Assembly (NCBI RefSeq): GCF_902497745.1
Contig: NZ_CABVHJ010000004.1
Span: 24,508-88,507, forward strand
Direction of reading: 5' to 3'
Length of the DNA stretch: 64,000 bases
Origin: Pseudomonas fluorescens
GTDB lineage: Bacteria; Pseudomonadota; Gammaproteobacteria; Pseudomonadales; Pseudomonadaceae
Shown here: in pieces, positions 18,758-27,036 of the stretch
How the letters are laid out: the number at the start of each line of letters is the position of its first letter
How positions within the stretch are numbered: position 1 is the first letter of the stretch
Made by a program: the position numbers and the translations under genes
Notes under the pieces: generated by a model
The model's input: only the letters and a program-made list of their open reading frames with translations
What the model was told of the DNA's origin: nothing
Database searches by the model: none

Positions 18758-19654
18758 ATGTCCGCAGCTACTGCTTCCCCAAGCGCCGCGACCGCCGCGC
18801 CGCAATTCTTTGAAATCCGCCCGTTCAGCGGTGCCGTCGGCGCCGAAATCATCGGACTCGACCTCACCCGGCCGATCAATGATCAGGACTTCGCGCGCAT
18901 TCACCGCGCGCATCTGGATCACCACGTCGTGGTATTCCGCGACCAGCAAATCACCCCGCAACAGCAAATCGACTTCAGCCGCCGCTTCGGCGTGTTGCAG
19001 ATCCATGTGCTCAAGCAGTTCCTGCTGGCCAATCACCCGGAAATCCTCATCGTTTCCAACATCATCGAAAACGGCCAGAACATCGGCCTCGGCGATGCTG
19101 GCAAGTTCTGGCACTCCGACCTCTCCTATAAAGAGCTGCCGAGTCTTGGCTCGATGCTCCACGCGCAAGAACTGCCTTCCGAGGGCGGCGACACGCTGTT
19201 CGCCGACATGCACAAAGCCTGGGACAACCTGCCCGAAGCGTTGCGCAAAGCGGTCGAAGGCCGCAGTGCTGCGCACTCCTACACGGCGCGTTACAGCGAA
19301 ACCAAATTCGAAGGCAACTGGCGCCCGACGCTGACCCCGGAGCAACTGGCCCAGGTCGCGGAAGTGGTGCACCCGGTGGTGCGCACGCACCCGGAAAACG
19401 GCCGCAAGGCGCTGTTCGTCAGCGAAGGTTTCACCACGCGCATCGTCGGCCTGCCCGAAGACGAGAGCCAGCAGCTGCTGAGCGAGCTCTACGCCCACAG
19501 CGTGCTGCCGCAAAACATCTACCGCCATCAGTGGCAGCCCCACGACCTGGTGTTCTGGGATAACCGTTCGCTGATCCATCTCGCCGCCGGCTGCCCCGCA
19601 CACCTGCGCCGCAAGCTGTATCGCACGACCATTCAGGGCGATGCGCCTTTCTGA
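18758..19654 (+). CDS. TauD/TfdA-family Fe(II)/2-oxoglutarate dioxygenase
   Basis: The protein has 298 residues and belongs to the taurine / 2,4-D dioxygenase family. These enzymes couple 2-oxoglutarate decarboxylation to hydroxylation of a sulfonate, sulfate ester, aryloxyacid or similar substrate. The metal triad is visible: H119 and D121 in FWHSDL, and H274 in SLIHLA. Co-substrate arginines R285 and R289 have the +11 and +15 spacing seen in TauD. The ATG at 18758 has GGAG 14 bases upstream; a GTG at 18728 is less likely. The gene is followed after 22 bases by an ABC ATPase and a permease, suggesting that the enzyme processes the imported compound. No periplasmic binding protein is in the cluster. 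Substrate is not determinable from sequence; sulfonate or sulfate ester is the best guess. Confidence 0.85.
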   Translation: MSAATASPSAATAAPQFFEIRPFSGAVGAEIIGLDLTRPINDQDFARIHRAHLDHHVVVFRDQQITPQQQIDFSRRFGVLQIHVLKQFLLANHPEILIVSNIIENGQNIGLGDAGKFWHSDLSYKELPSLGSMLHAQELPSEGGDTLFADMHKAWDNLPEALRKAVEGRSAAHSYTARYSETKFEGNWRPTLTPEQLAQVAEVVHPVVRTHPENGRKALFVSEGFTTRIVGLPEDESQQLLSELYAHSVLPQNIYRHQWQPHDLVFWDNRSLIHLAAGCPAHLRRKLYRTTIQGDAPF

Positions 19655-19676
19655 TTCGCCGGAGATTGATCAAATA

Positions 19677-20537
19677 ATGAACGCTCCCTTGCCAGGCCAC
19701 GCGGCCAGCACTCCGATCGCCCGCAGCGAAGCGCTGCTGGCGGTCGATCATGTCAGCCTCGAATACCGCACGCCGCAACGTGTGGTGCGCGCCACCCACC
19801 AGGTCAGTTTTGAAATCGATCCGGCCGATCGCTATGTGCTGCTCGGCCCGTCCGGTTGCGGTAAATCCACCTTGCTCAAAGCGGTCGCCGGGTTCATTCA
19901 GCCGTGCGAAGGCGAGATCCGCCTGCAAGGCCAGCGCGTCGACGCGCCGGGGCCGGACCGGATTGTGGTGTTTCAGGAATTCGACCAACTGCCACCGTGG
20001 AAAACCGTCAAACAGAACGTGATGTTTCCGCTGCTCGCTTCGCGAACGCTGAAGAAAAAAGAAGCCGAAGAGCGCGCGCTGCACTATCTGGAAAAAGTCG
20101 GGCTGTCGGCGTTCGCCGATGCCTACCCGCATACCTTGTCCGGCGGCATGAAGGCGCGCGTGGCGATTGCCCGGGCGCTGGCGATGCAGCCGAAAATCCT
20201 CTTGATGGACGAACCGTTCGCCGCGCTCGATGCACTGACCCGACGCAAGATGCAGGAAGAATTACTGCTGCTCTGGGAAGAGGTGCGCTTCACCCTGTTG
20301 TTCGTCACCCACTCGATTGAAGAGGCGTTGGTGGTCGGCAATCGCATCCTTTTGCTGTCGCCGCATCCGGGTCGGGTGCGCGCCGAGGTGCACAGCCATC
20401 AATACGATCTGCACAGCCTCGGTGGCATGGCGTTTCAGGAATCGGCGCGGCGCATCCATCGTCTGCTGTTCGACGAAGGCCAGTCGCCGGAAACCGAGCG
20501 TGACCACGACTTCAACGACATTCGCATCGCCTATTGA
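19677..20537 (+). CDS. NitT/TauT-type ABC transporter ATP-binding protein
   Basis: This is a 286-residue cytoplasmic ATPase of the nitrate/sulfonate/bicarbonate import family (TauB/SsuB type). Walker A GPSGCGKST is at residues 57-65. The signature LSGGMKAR and Walker B ILLMDEPFAALDALTR follow, as does the H-loop VTHSIEEAL. The ATG at 19677 is preferred because GGAG precedes it; an upstream in-frame ATG at 19641 overlaps the dioxygenase gene. The permease starts 20 bases after the stop. It presumably energises uptake of the dioxygenase substrate or a related compound. Confidence 0.88.
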   Translation: MNAPLPGHAASTPIARSEALLAVDHVSLEYRTPQRVVRATHQVSFEIDPADRYVLLGPSGCGKSTLLKAVAGFIQPCEGEIRLQGQRVDAPGPDRIVVFQEFDQLPPWKTVKQNVMFPLLASRTLKKKEAEERALHYLEKVGLSAFADAYPHTLSGGMKARVAIARALAMQPKILLMDEPFAALDALTRRKMQEELLLLWEEVRFTLLFVTHSIEEALVVGNRILLLSPHPGRVRAEVHSHQYDLHSLGGMAFQESARRIHRLLFDEGQSPETERDHDFNDIRIAY

Positions 20538-20557
20538 GCGGCCAGGAGGATTACCCG

Positions 20558-21424
20558 ATGAGCCATTCATCATCTGTGCGTGAAGAATTCGAAGTTGTGC
20601 TGGAGCCGCTGACTGAAGTGCCGGTCGAGCGTGAACTGTCGCTCGGCACGCGGCTGTGGCAACAGGGCTGGCTGCGTAAAGGCCTGATCCTGATTGTGCT
20701 GGCGGTGCTGTGGGAAGTGGTCGCGCGGATTCAGAACAATGACCTGATGCTGCCGAGTTTCCTGCAGACCAGCCACGCGCTGTTCGAGGGTCTGCTCAGT
20801 GGTGAGTTGTTGGCCAAGGTGTGGATATCGCTGGTGGTGCTGATCAAGGGCTACCTCATCGGCATCGTTCTAGCGTTTGCCCTGACCACGCTGGCGGTGT
20901 CGACGCAATTGGGTCGCGATCTGCTGAGTACGATGACCTCGATGTTCAACCCGCTGCCGGCGATTGCTCTGTTGCCGCTGGCGTTGCTGTGGTTTGGCCT
21001 GGGGCAGAACAGCCTGATTTTCGTGCTGGTGCATTCGGTGTTGTGGGCGTTGGCGCTGAACACCTATGCAGGGTTTCTCGGCGTTTCCGAAACCCTGCGC
21101 ATGGCGGGTCGCAATTATGGTCTGAAGGGTTTGCGACTGGTGCTGTTCATCCTGATCCCGGCGGCGCTGCCGTCGATTCTCGCCGGGTTGAAGATCGGCT
21201 GGGCGTTTGCCTGGCGCACGTTAATCGCCGCTGAGCTGGTGTTTGGCGCGACCAGTGGCAAGGGTGGGTTGGGCTGGTACATCTTTCAGAATCGCAATGA
21301 GCTGTACACCGACAAGGTGTTTGCCGGGTTGGCGGTGGTGATCTTGATTGGCTTGCTGGTGGAGAATCTGGTGTTCGATACCCTCGAGCGGGTGACAGTT
21401 AAGCGTTGGGGGATGCAGCGGTAA
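20558..21424 (+). CDS. NitT/TauT-type ABC transporter permease
   Basis: This is an integral membrane subunit of 288 residues with a BPD_transp_1 domain (TauC/SsuC type). About six transmembrane helices are visible. The EAA-type cytoplasmic loop reads AGRNYGLKGLRLVLFILIPA, and the helix end GWAFAWRTLIAAEL is typical of the family. The ATG at 20558 has AGGAGG upstream. It pairs with the ATPase at 19677. A periplasmic solute-binding protein would normally complete the importer but is not seen between lapC and the LysR gene, so it must be encoded elsewhere or be shared. Confidence 0.88.
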   Translation: MSHSSSVREEFEVVLEPLTEVPVERELSLGTRLWQQGWLRKGLILIVLAVLWEVVARIQNNDLMLPSFLQTSHALFEGLLSGELLAKVWISLVVLIKGYLIGIVLAFALTTLAVSTQLGRDLLSTMTSMFNPLPAIALLPLALLWFGLGQNSLIFVLVHSVLWALALNTYAGFLGVSETLRMAGRNYGLKGLRLVLFILIPAALPSILAGLKIGWAFAWRTLIAAELVFGATSGKGGLGWYIFQNRNELYTDKVFAGLAVVILIGLLVENLVFDTLERVTVKRWGMQR

Positions 21425-21447
21425 TTCTGTGGCGTTGCGGCTGGCCC

Positions 21448-21519
21448 TTTCGCGAGCAAGCTCGCTCCCACAGGAGAATGCATTCCAAATGTGGGAGCGA
21501 GCTTGCTCGCGAAGGCGTC
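21448..21519. repeat. REPIN between the ABC permease and lysR genes
   Basis: An inverted REP pair (21448-21472 and 21490-21519) with a 17-base loop; the CTCCCACA ends face inward. This variant carries GCAAGC rather than GCAGGC at the hairpin centre. It separates the transporter operon from the LysR gene. Confidence 0.9.
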
Positions 21520-21598
21520 AGTAAGATCAACGCCAACTCTGAAAGATGTTTGCTAGCATTGCGCACAGATCAATTCTGATCAGCCAAGAGTGCTCAGC

Positions 21599-22516
21599 AT
21601 GCAACTCCCGGACATGAACCTTCTGGTCGCCCTCGACGCCTTGCTCGACGAGGGCAGCGTGGTCGGCGCCGCACGGCGGATGAACCTCAGTCCGGCGGCA
21701 ATGAGCCGCACCCTGACGCGGATCCGCGAAGCCATCGGCGACCCGATCCTTGTGCGCGCCGGCCGGGGTCTGGTACCAACGCCCAAAGCCCTGGAATTAC
21801 GCGAGCAGGTGCGCGACGTGGTCGAGCAGGCCGCGCTGTTGTTCCGTTCCGCCGACACCGTGGAGTTGGGCACACTGCGTCGGCGCTTCAGCATCCGCGC
21901 CAACGACTTTTTCATCGGGGTGTACGGCGGCAAGCTGTTCGACACCCTCGATCAACTCGCGCCGTACTGCGAATTGCGCTTTGTCCCGGAAGGCGATGGC
22001 GATGATGAAGCCCTGCGAGAAGGGCGCATCGATCTGAGCGTCAGCAATACCCGGCCCGTCACCCCTGAAGTCAAAGTACAGAACCTGTTTTCCACGCACT
22101 TCGTTGGCTTGGTGCGTGAAGACCACCCCTTGCTCGACGGCGAAATCACTGCCGAGCGCTACGCCGGGTTTTCCCACATCAGCATGTCGCGCCGCGGCAT
22201 CGCTCGCGGCCCTATTGATACCGCGCTGAATGCCTTGGGGCTGGAGCGGCGCGTCGCGGTAATCGCACCGAGTTTCCATGCGGCGATGTTTGCGTTGCCT
22301 GATTCCGACCTGATCCTGCCGGTGCCCAAGGAAGCGTTGCTCAGCGTACGCCGGCTCGGGCTGAAACTGCGTTCGTTCGACCTGCCAATCCCTTTGCCGA
22401 CGCTGATGCTGACCCAGGCCTGGCACCCGCGTTTCGACAAGGATCCGGCGCATCGCTGGCTGCGTGAAACCCTCAAGGCTTGCTGCGACGAAACGTGGCT
22501 GGCAGCCCAGCCTTAA
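21599..22516 (+). CDS. LysR-family transcriptional regulator
   Basis: The product has 305 residues. The N-terminal winged helix-turn-helix (about 4-65, NLLVALDALLDEGSVVGAAR then MNLSPAAMSRTLTRIREAIG) is followed by a linker helix and a periplasmic-binding-like effector domain. The ATG at 21599 is chosen with AAGAG 8 bases upstream; a GTG at 21590 would overlap that site. It lies in the same direction as the TauD/ABC operon but is separated by a REPIN, so it is probably a separate transcript. Its target is unknown. The upstream operon, or the efflux genes at 22742, are candidates on position alone. Confidence 0.88.
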   Translation: MQLPDMNLLVALDALLDEGSVVGAARRMNLSPAAMSRTLTRIREAIGDPILVRAGRGLVPTPKALELREQVRDVVEQAALLFRSADTVELGTLRRRFSIRANDFFIGVYGGKLFDTLDQLAPYCELRFVPEGDGDDEALREGRIDLSVSNTRPVTPEVKVQNLFSTHFVGLVREDHPLLDGEITAERYAGFSHISMSRRGIARGPIDTALNALGLERRVAVIAPSFHAAMFALPDSDLILPVPKEALLSVRRLGLKLRSFDLPIPLPTLMLTQAWHPRFDKDPAHRWLRETLKACCDETWLAAQP

Positions 22517-22538
22517 TCCCCGAGAAAACACAAAACCC

Positions 22539-22628
22539 TGTGGGAGCGAGCCTGCTCGCGAAAGCGCTGGATCAGTCACCAATGATATTGACTGGCCCGA
22601 CGCCTTCGCGAGCAGGCTCGCTCCCACA
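22539..22628. repeat. REPIN downstream of lysR, reversed topology
   Basis: REPs at 22539-22566 and 22601-22628 are inverted, with the TGTGGGAG ends on the outside, opposite to the pair at 18416. It lies in the 225-bp gap between the LysR gene and the MFS efflux gene. Confidence 0.88.
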
Positions 22629-22709
22629 AGGGATGTTCATTGTTGTGTCTGGCGCACTTATAACCTGCCAATAAGTCAATTTTCGTCATTGCCAAGCCCG
22701 ACTAAGATG

Positions 22710-22732
22710 CTCCGGTATTTTTCCCTCCGGAG
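22710..22732 (+). promoter_or_regulatory. Hairpin overlapping the ribosome-binding site of the MFS pump gene
   Basis: CTCCGG (22710-22715) can pair with CCGGAG (22727-22732) across an 11-base U-rich loop. The second arm contains the GGAG that serves as ribosome-binding site for the ATG at 22742, so the fold would hide it. The alternative is a DNA operator. No regulator is known. Confidence 0.3.
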
Positions 22733-22741
22733 TGTGTATTC

Positions 22742-24280
22742 ATGACATCCCTGACGGCGGCAGCGCCCATCGCTGCGGCCAGCCCGGCGAAGGCGGCGAC
22801 GCCACCGGTGTTCGGGGCGCGGATCATCATTGGCCTGGTCGGCGTGCTGCTGGCGGTGCTGGTGTCGGGCCTCAACGAGATGGTCACCAAGGTCGCCCTC
22901 GCTGATATTCGCGGCGCGCTGCATATCGGCTACGACGAAGGCACCTGGCTGGTGGCCAGTTACACCGCCACCTCGGTCGCGGCCATGGCCTTCGCACCGT
23001 GGTGTTCGGTGACCTTCTCGCTGCGCCGCTTCACCCTCTGTGCGATTGGTTTGTTCACCTTGCTGGGCGTGCTGTGCCCGTTCGCGCCGAATTACGAAAG
23101 CCTGCTGCTGATGCGCATCCTGCAAGGCCTCGCCGGTGGTGCGTTGCCGCCAATGCTGATGACCGTCGCTCTGCGCTTTTTGCCGGCCAACATCAAGCTC
23201 TACGGTTTGGCCGGTTATGCGCTAACGGCGACATTCGGCCCCGGTCTCGGCACACCGCTGGCTGGTTTGTGGACGGAGTATGTCGGCTGGCAATGGACGT
23301 TCTGGCAGATCATCGTGCCGTGCCTGATCGCCATGGCCGCTGTGGCGTATGGCTTGCCACAGGACCCGCTGCGCCTGGAACGCCTCAAGTCGTTCAACTG
23401 GAAAGGCTTGCTGCTGGGCTTTCCGGCGATCTGCATGTTGGTGATCGGTTTGCTGCAAGGCAATCGACTGGACTGGTTCGAGTCGAGCCTGATCTGTGGC
23501 TTGCTCGGCGCCGGCTCGCTGCTGCTGGTGGCGTTTCTGATCAACGAATGGTCGCAACCGATTCCGTTTTTCAAATTGCAGATGCTCGGTATCCGCAACC
23601 TTTCGTTCGCCCTGATGACCTTGGCCGGTGTGCTTGTGGTGTTGTTGGCGGTGGTGTTGATTCCGTCGAGTTATCTGGCTCAGGTGCAGGGTTACCGCCC
23701 GGTGCAAACCGCACCGATCATGCTGATTGCTGCGTTGCCGCAATTGATCGCGCTGCCGCTGGTGGCGGCGCTGTGCAATCTGCGCTGGGTCGATTGCCGC
23801 TGGGTGCTCGGCATCGGTCTGAGCATGTTGGCGCTGTCGTGTCTGGGCGGATCGCAGCTGACCTCGCAGTGGATTCGCGACGACTCCTACGTCCTGCAAT
23901 GGCTGCAGATTTTCGGCCAACCGATGGCGGTGTTGCCCTTGTTGATGCTTTCCACCGGCAGCATCACGCCAATGGATGGTCCGTTCGCCTCGGCGTGGTT
24001 CAACACGGTGAAGGGCCTGTCGGCCGTGGTCGCCACCGGAGTGATCGAGGCGTTGACCACCGCGCGCCTGCATTTCCATTCGAGCATGCTGGTCGACAGC
24101 CTCGGCAATTCGCCGTTGGCCGACCGCAGCGATCCGGGCCTCGCCCATCGCCTGCACGAACAAGCCGTGGTGCTGACTTCTTCCGATCTCTACGTGTGCA
24201 TGGCTGGCGTCGCAGTGGCGTTGATCCTGCTGATTTTCTGGCTGCCGACGCGGATCTTTCCTCCGCGCGCGCCGACCTGA
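22742..24280 (+). CDS. DHA2/EmrB-type MFS multidrug efflux transporter
   Basis: This is an inner-membrane proton-coupled drug exporter of 512 residues with about 14 predicted transmembrane helices. The N-terminal helix carries GLNEMVTKVALADIRGAL, and motif-like stretches GTWLVASYTATSVAAMAFAP and RILQGLAGGALPPM are typical of EmrB/DHA2 proteins. It is followed after 26 bases by a membrane fusion protein and then an outer-membrane channel, so all three parts of an EmrAB-TolC-like pump are co-encoded. The ATG has GGAG at a 9-base spacing. Substrate is unknown. Confidence 0.88.
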   Translation: MTSLTAAAPIAAASPAKAATPPVFGARIIIGLVGVLLAVLVSGLNEMVTKVALADIRGALHIGYDEGTWLVASYTATSVAAMAFAPWCSVTFSLRRFTLCAIGLFTLLGVLCPFAPNYESLLLMRILQGLAGGALPPMLMTVALRFLPANIKLYGLAGYALTATFGPGLGTPLAGLWTEYVGWQWTFWQIIVPCLIAMAAVAYGLPQDPLRLERLKSFNWKGLLLGFPAICMLVIGLLQGNRLDWFESSLICGLLGAGSLLLVAFLINEWSQPIPFFKLQMLGIRNLSFALMTLAGVLVVLLAVVLIPSSYLAQVQGYRPVQTAPIMLIAALPQLIALPLVAALCNLRWVDCRWVLGIGLSMLALSCLGGSQLTSQWIRDDSYVLQWLQIFGQPMAVLPLLMLSTGSITPMDGPFASAWFNTVKGLSAVVATGVIEALTTARLHFHSSMLVDSLGNSPLADRSDPGLAHRLHEQAVVLTSSDLYVCMAGVAVALILLIFWLPTRIFPPRAPT

Positions 24281-24306
24281 TTGCTTCACTGAAACAGAAG
24301 GTTTTT

Positions 24307-25377
24307 ATGACGACTCAAGCAAAGCAAAAACTCGCGGTGGCCATCGCCGCCGCACTGGCGGTCGGCGTGCTGGTTTACCTGGCGCTGCCCGGCGTGTTTG
24401 GCAAACGTACCCAGCAAAACACCAATGACGCCTTTGTCTCCGCCGACTACACGCTCGTTGTGCCGCGCGTGGCCGGGTTTATCAAGGAAGTCTTGGTGGA
24501 GGACAACCAGCAAGTGAAGGCGGGCCAGTTGCTGGCGCTGATCGATGATCGCGATTTGCGTGCGTCGGCTGAAGCGGCGGATGCGCAAACTCTGGTGGCG
24601 CGGGCGCAGTTGCAGAACGCCAAGGCGACGCTGGAGCGCCAGACTTCGGTGATCGCTCAGGCGCAGGCCTCGGTAGTCTCGGCCAAGGCGGAAATGGCCT
24701 TCGCCCAGCAAGAATTGAATCGCTACAACCACTTGGCAGGCGTTGGCGCCGGTACGGTGCAAAACGCGCAACAGGCGCGCACGCGCATCGATAAGGCCAC
24801 GGCTCATCTCGACACCGCCACGGCGAAACTGGCGGCAGAGCGCAAGCAGGTCGACATTCTCACGGCTCAGCGTGACGCAGCCGAGGGCAGTTTGAAGCAC
24901 GCACAAGCGGCGCTGGAAATCGCCAGTTTTGAACTCTCTTACACGCGCATCACCGCTCCGCAGGATGGCATGGTCGGTGAGCGTGCGGTGCGCGTGGGCG
25001 CCTATGTGACGCCGGGCAGCAAGCTGCTGGCGGTGGTGCCGTTGCAACAGGCTTATGTGGTGGCGAATTTTCAGGAAACACAACTGACCGACGTGCAGCC
25101 GGGGCAGGACGTACAGGTGCGTGTCGACAGCCTTGGTGGCGAAGCCTTGATTGGTCGCGTTGAAAGTATCGCCCCGGCAACCGGTGTGACCTTTGCGGCG
25201 GTGAAACCGGATAACGCCACGGGCAACTTCACCAAAGTGGTGCAGCGGATTCCAGTGAAAATCATGCTGGAATCGGGTCAACCGTTGGCCGAGCGCTTGC
25301 GCGTGGGGATGTCGGTGGAAGCGAGTATTGATACCACCAGTTCGGCGACGTCGGTGCGTGAGGTGACTCAGCGATGA
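24307..25377 (+). CDS. EmrA/HlyD-type membrane fusion protein of MFS efflux pump
   Basis: This periplasmic adaptor of 356 residues has one N-terminal anchor helix (about 8-27). Lipoyl half-motifs flank an alpha-helical hairpin rich in Ala, Gln and Lys: VPRVAGFIKEVLVEDNQQVK first, then YTRITAPQDGMVGERAVRVG. It links the MFS transporter to the outer-membrane lipoprotein. The ATG at 24307 lies 26 bases after the MFS stop; a much longer reading upstream in the same frame lies inside the MFS gene and is not real. Its stop overlaps the next start as ATGA. Confidence 0.88.
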   Translation: MTTQAKQKLAVAIAAALAVGVLVYLALPGVFGKRTQQNTNDAFVSADYTLVVPRVAGFIKEVLVEDNQQVKAGQLLALIDDRDLRASAEAADAQTLVARAQLQNAKATLERQTSVIAQAQASVVSAKAEMAFAQQELNRYNHLAGVGAGTVQNAQQARTRIDKATAHLDTATAKLAAERKQVDILTAQRDAAEGSLKHAQAALEIASFELSYTRITAPQDGMVGERAVRVGAYVTPGSKLLAVVPLQQAYVVANFQETQLTDVQPGQDVQVRVDSLGGEALIGRVESIAPATGVTFAAVKPDNATGNFTKVVQRIPVKIMLESGQPLAERLRVGMSVEASIDTTSSATSVREVTQR

Positions 25378-26981
25378 GCGTTATTGACCGAACCGACGCC
25401 TTCGCGAGCAGGCTCGCTCCCACAGGGAAAACGCAATCCAGAATGTGGGAGCGAGCCTGCTCGCGAAGAGGCCCGTGGCAGCAAATCACCTTGAGTGCCT
25501 TGCTCGCAGTAACTCTCACCGCTTGCACAGTAGGCCCTGACTTCCAAAAGCCTCAAGCCACACAAATCGCCGACTGGACCAAACCCGCCAAGTCCGCCCC
25601 CAGCCAAGCTGTCAGCGAACCCCTCAACGAACGCTGGTGGGAGGTCTTCCACGACCCGCAACTCTCCGCGCTCACCCGGCGTGCGGTGCAGAGCAACCTC
25701 GACCTGCAACTGGCCAGCAGCCGCCTGCAACAAAGCCGCGCCGCTCGCCAGGTGATCACCGCTGACCGTTATCCGAGCACCGCCGCCACGGGCAGTTACG
25801 CGCGCAAACGCAACAGCGGCGAGGGTCTGAACGATCCGTCCGGACACAACGGCGATTCAGCTTTCAATCTGTGGGACGCCGGTTTCTCCGCCTCATGGGA
25901 ACTGGATTTCTGGGGCCGCGTGCGCCGCGAAACCGAAGCCGCCGACGCCAATCTAGAAGTCGCCGAAAACGACCGTCGCGGGGTGCTGTTGGCCGTGCTC
26001 GCTGACACGGCGCAAAACTACATCCAGCTGCGTGGCGTGCAGAACACTCGTGCTGTCACCGAGCAGAACCTCGACGTCGCCCGGCACAGCCTCAAGCTCT
26101 CGCAATTGCGTCTGGCCGATGGCGTGGCGACGGATCTCGACGTCGCCGAAGCCGCTGCGCAGGTGGCTGCCATCGAATCACGCTTGCCGGCGCTGGAACA
26201 ACGCCAATCGCAACTGATCAATGCGATCAGCCTGCTGATGGGCGAACCGCCACAGGCATTGGCCAAGGAGTTATCCACAGACGCCGCCGTGCCGCAGTCG
26301 CCGCTGCAAGTCGCTATCGGCTTGCCGTCGCAACTGGCTGAACGCCGTCCGGACATCCGTCAGGCCGAAGCGCGCCTGCACGCTGCCACTGCCAATATCG
26401 GCGTGGCCACGGGCGATTTCTATCCGCGCATCACCCTGTCCGGCAACCTCGGCGCGCAAGCCATGCAACTCAGCGATTTCGGCTCCTGGGGTTCGCGTGC
26501 CTTTGGCATCGGCCCGCAATTCAGCCTGCCGCTGTTCGACGGCGGACGCCTGCGCGGCGTGCTGCAATTGCGTGAAGCACAGCAGCAGGAAGCGGCCATC
26601 GCCTACCAGCAGACCGTGTTGCGCGCCTGGCATGAAATCGACGATCAACTGACCGCTTACAACGCCAGCCAACGCCGCCGCGACAGCCTTGCCGAAGCCG
26701 TATGTCAGAACCAGATCGCCTTGCGCACCGCGCAACAGCAGTACGTCGAAGGCGTGGTTGATTTCGTCAACGTTCTCACCGTGCAAAGCGCATTGCTGGC
26801 GACGCAGGAACAGTGGGTTGAGAGTTCGACCGGCGTGTCGCTGGCAATGGTCGGGTTGTACAAGGCCTTGGGCGGCGGTTGGGAATCGGTGTATCCAGAG
26901 GCGAAAATCGCCGCCGGGTTGCCGGGTGTCGTGAAAGCGCCAACCGGCATCGACGGTTCCGCCGTGGCTGACCTAAAGTGA
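25374..26981 (+). CDS. NodT-family outer-membrane efflux lipoprotein with REPIN-encoded N-terminus
   Basis: This outer-membrane factor of the pump reads to 535 residues. The ATG at 25374 overlaps the stop of the preceding gene (ATGA), the normal coupled arrangement. However, codons 8 to about 33 are made by a REP pair (FASRLAPTG then MWERACSRRG), and only afterwards comes the lipoprotein signal ITLSALLAVTLTAC, with its lipobox Cys, and then the OMF domain (TVGPDFQKPQ, then two OEP repeats). A typical NodT protein would start about 10 residues before the hydrophobic core. The present extension is long and Arg-rich ahead of it. Translation may start at 25374, or at the ATG inside the REP at 25443, 69 bases downstream and in frame. 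The rest of the gene is intact. Confidence 0.85.
   Translation: MSVIDRTDAFASRLAPTGKTQSRMWERACSRRGPWQQITLSALLAVTLTACTVGPDFQKPQATQIADWTKPAKSAPSQAVSEPLNERWWEVFHDPQLSALTRRAVQSNLDLQLASSRLQQSRAARQVITADRYPSTAATGSYARKRNSGEGLNDPSGHNGDSAFNLWDAGFSASWELDFWGRVRRETEAADANLEVAENDRRGVLLAVLADTAQNYIQLRGVQNTRAVTEQNLDVARHSLKLSQLRLADGVATDLDVAEAAAQVAAIESRLPALEQRQSQLINAISLLMGEPPQALAKELSTDAAVPQSPLQVAIGLPSQLAERRPDIRQAEARLHAATANIGVATGDFYPRITLSGNLGAQAMQLSDFGSWGSRAFGIGPQFSLPLFDGGRLRGVLQLREAQQQEAAIAYQQTVLRAWHEIDDQLTAYNASQRRRDSLAEAVCQNQIALRTAQQQYVEGVVDFVNVLTVQSALLATQEQWVESSTGVSLAMVGLYKALGGGWESVYPEAKIAAGLPGVVKAPTGIDGSAVADLK
25395..25470. repeat. REPIN inside the 5' end of the efflux lipoprotein gene
   Basis: Inverted REPs at 25395-25424 and 25444-25470, CTCCCACA ends inward, with a 19-base loop. 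It is located after the coupled start codon at 25374 and before the lipoprotein signal sequence, and keeps the reading frame open. Other REPINs in this window are intergenic. Confidence 0.9.
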
Positions 26982-27036
26982 TGGGCAGGTTGGCGCGTCA
27001 TACTCTCGTGGCGCTGCGGCGCGGCAAGAGGAAGCG

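Noticed and set aside
22999..24306. N-terminal extension of the EmrA-like protein through the MFS gene
   Set aside because: It overlaps the MFS coding sequence in another frame. The family start is the ATG at 24307.
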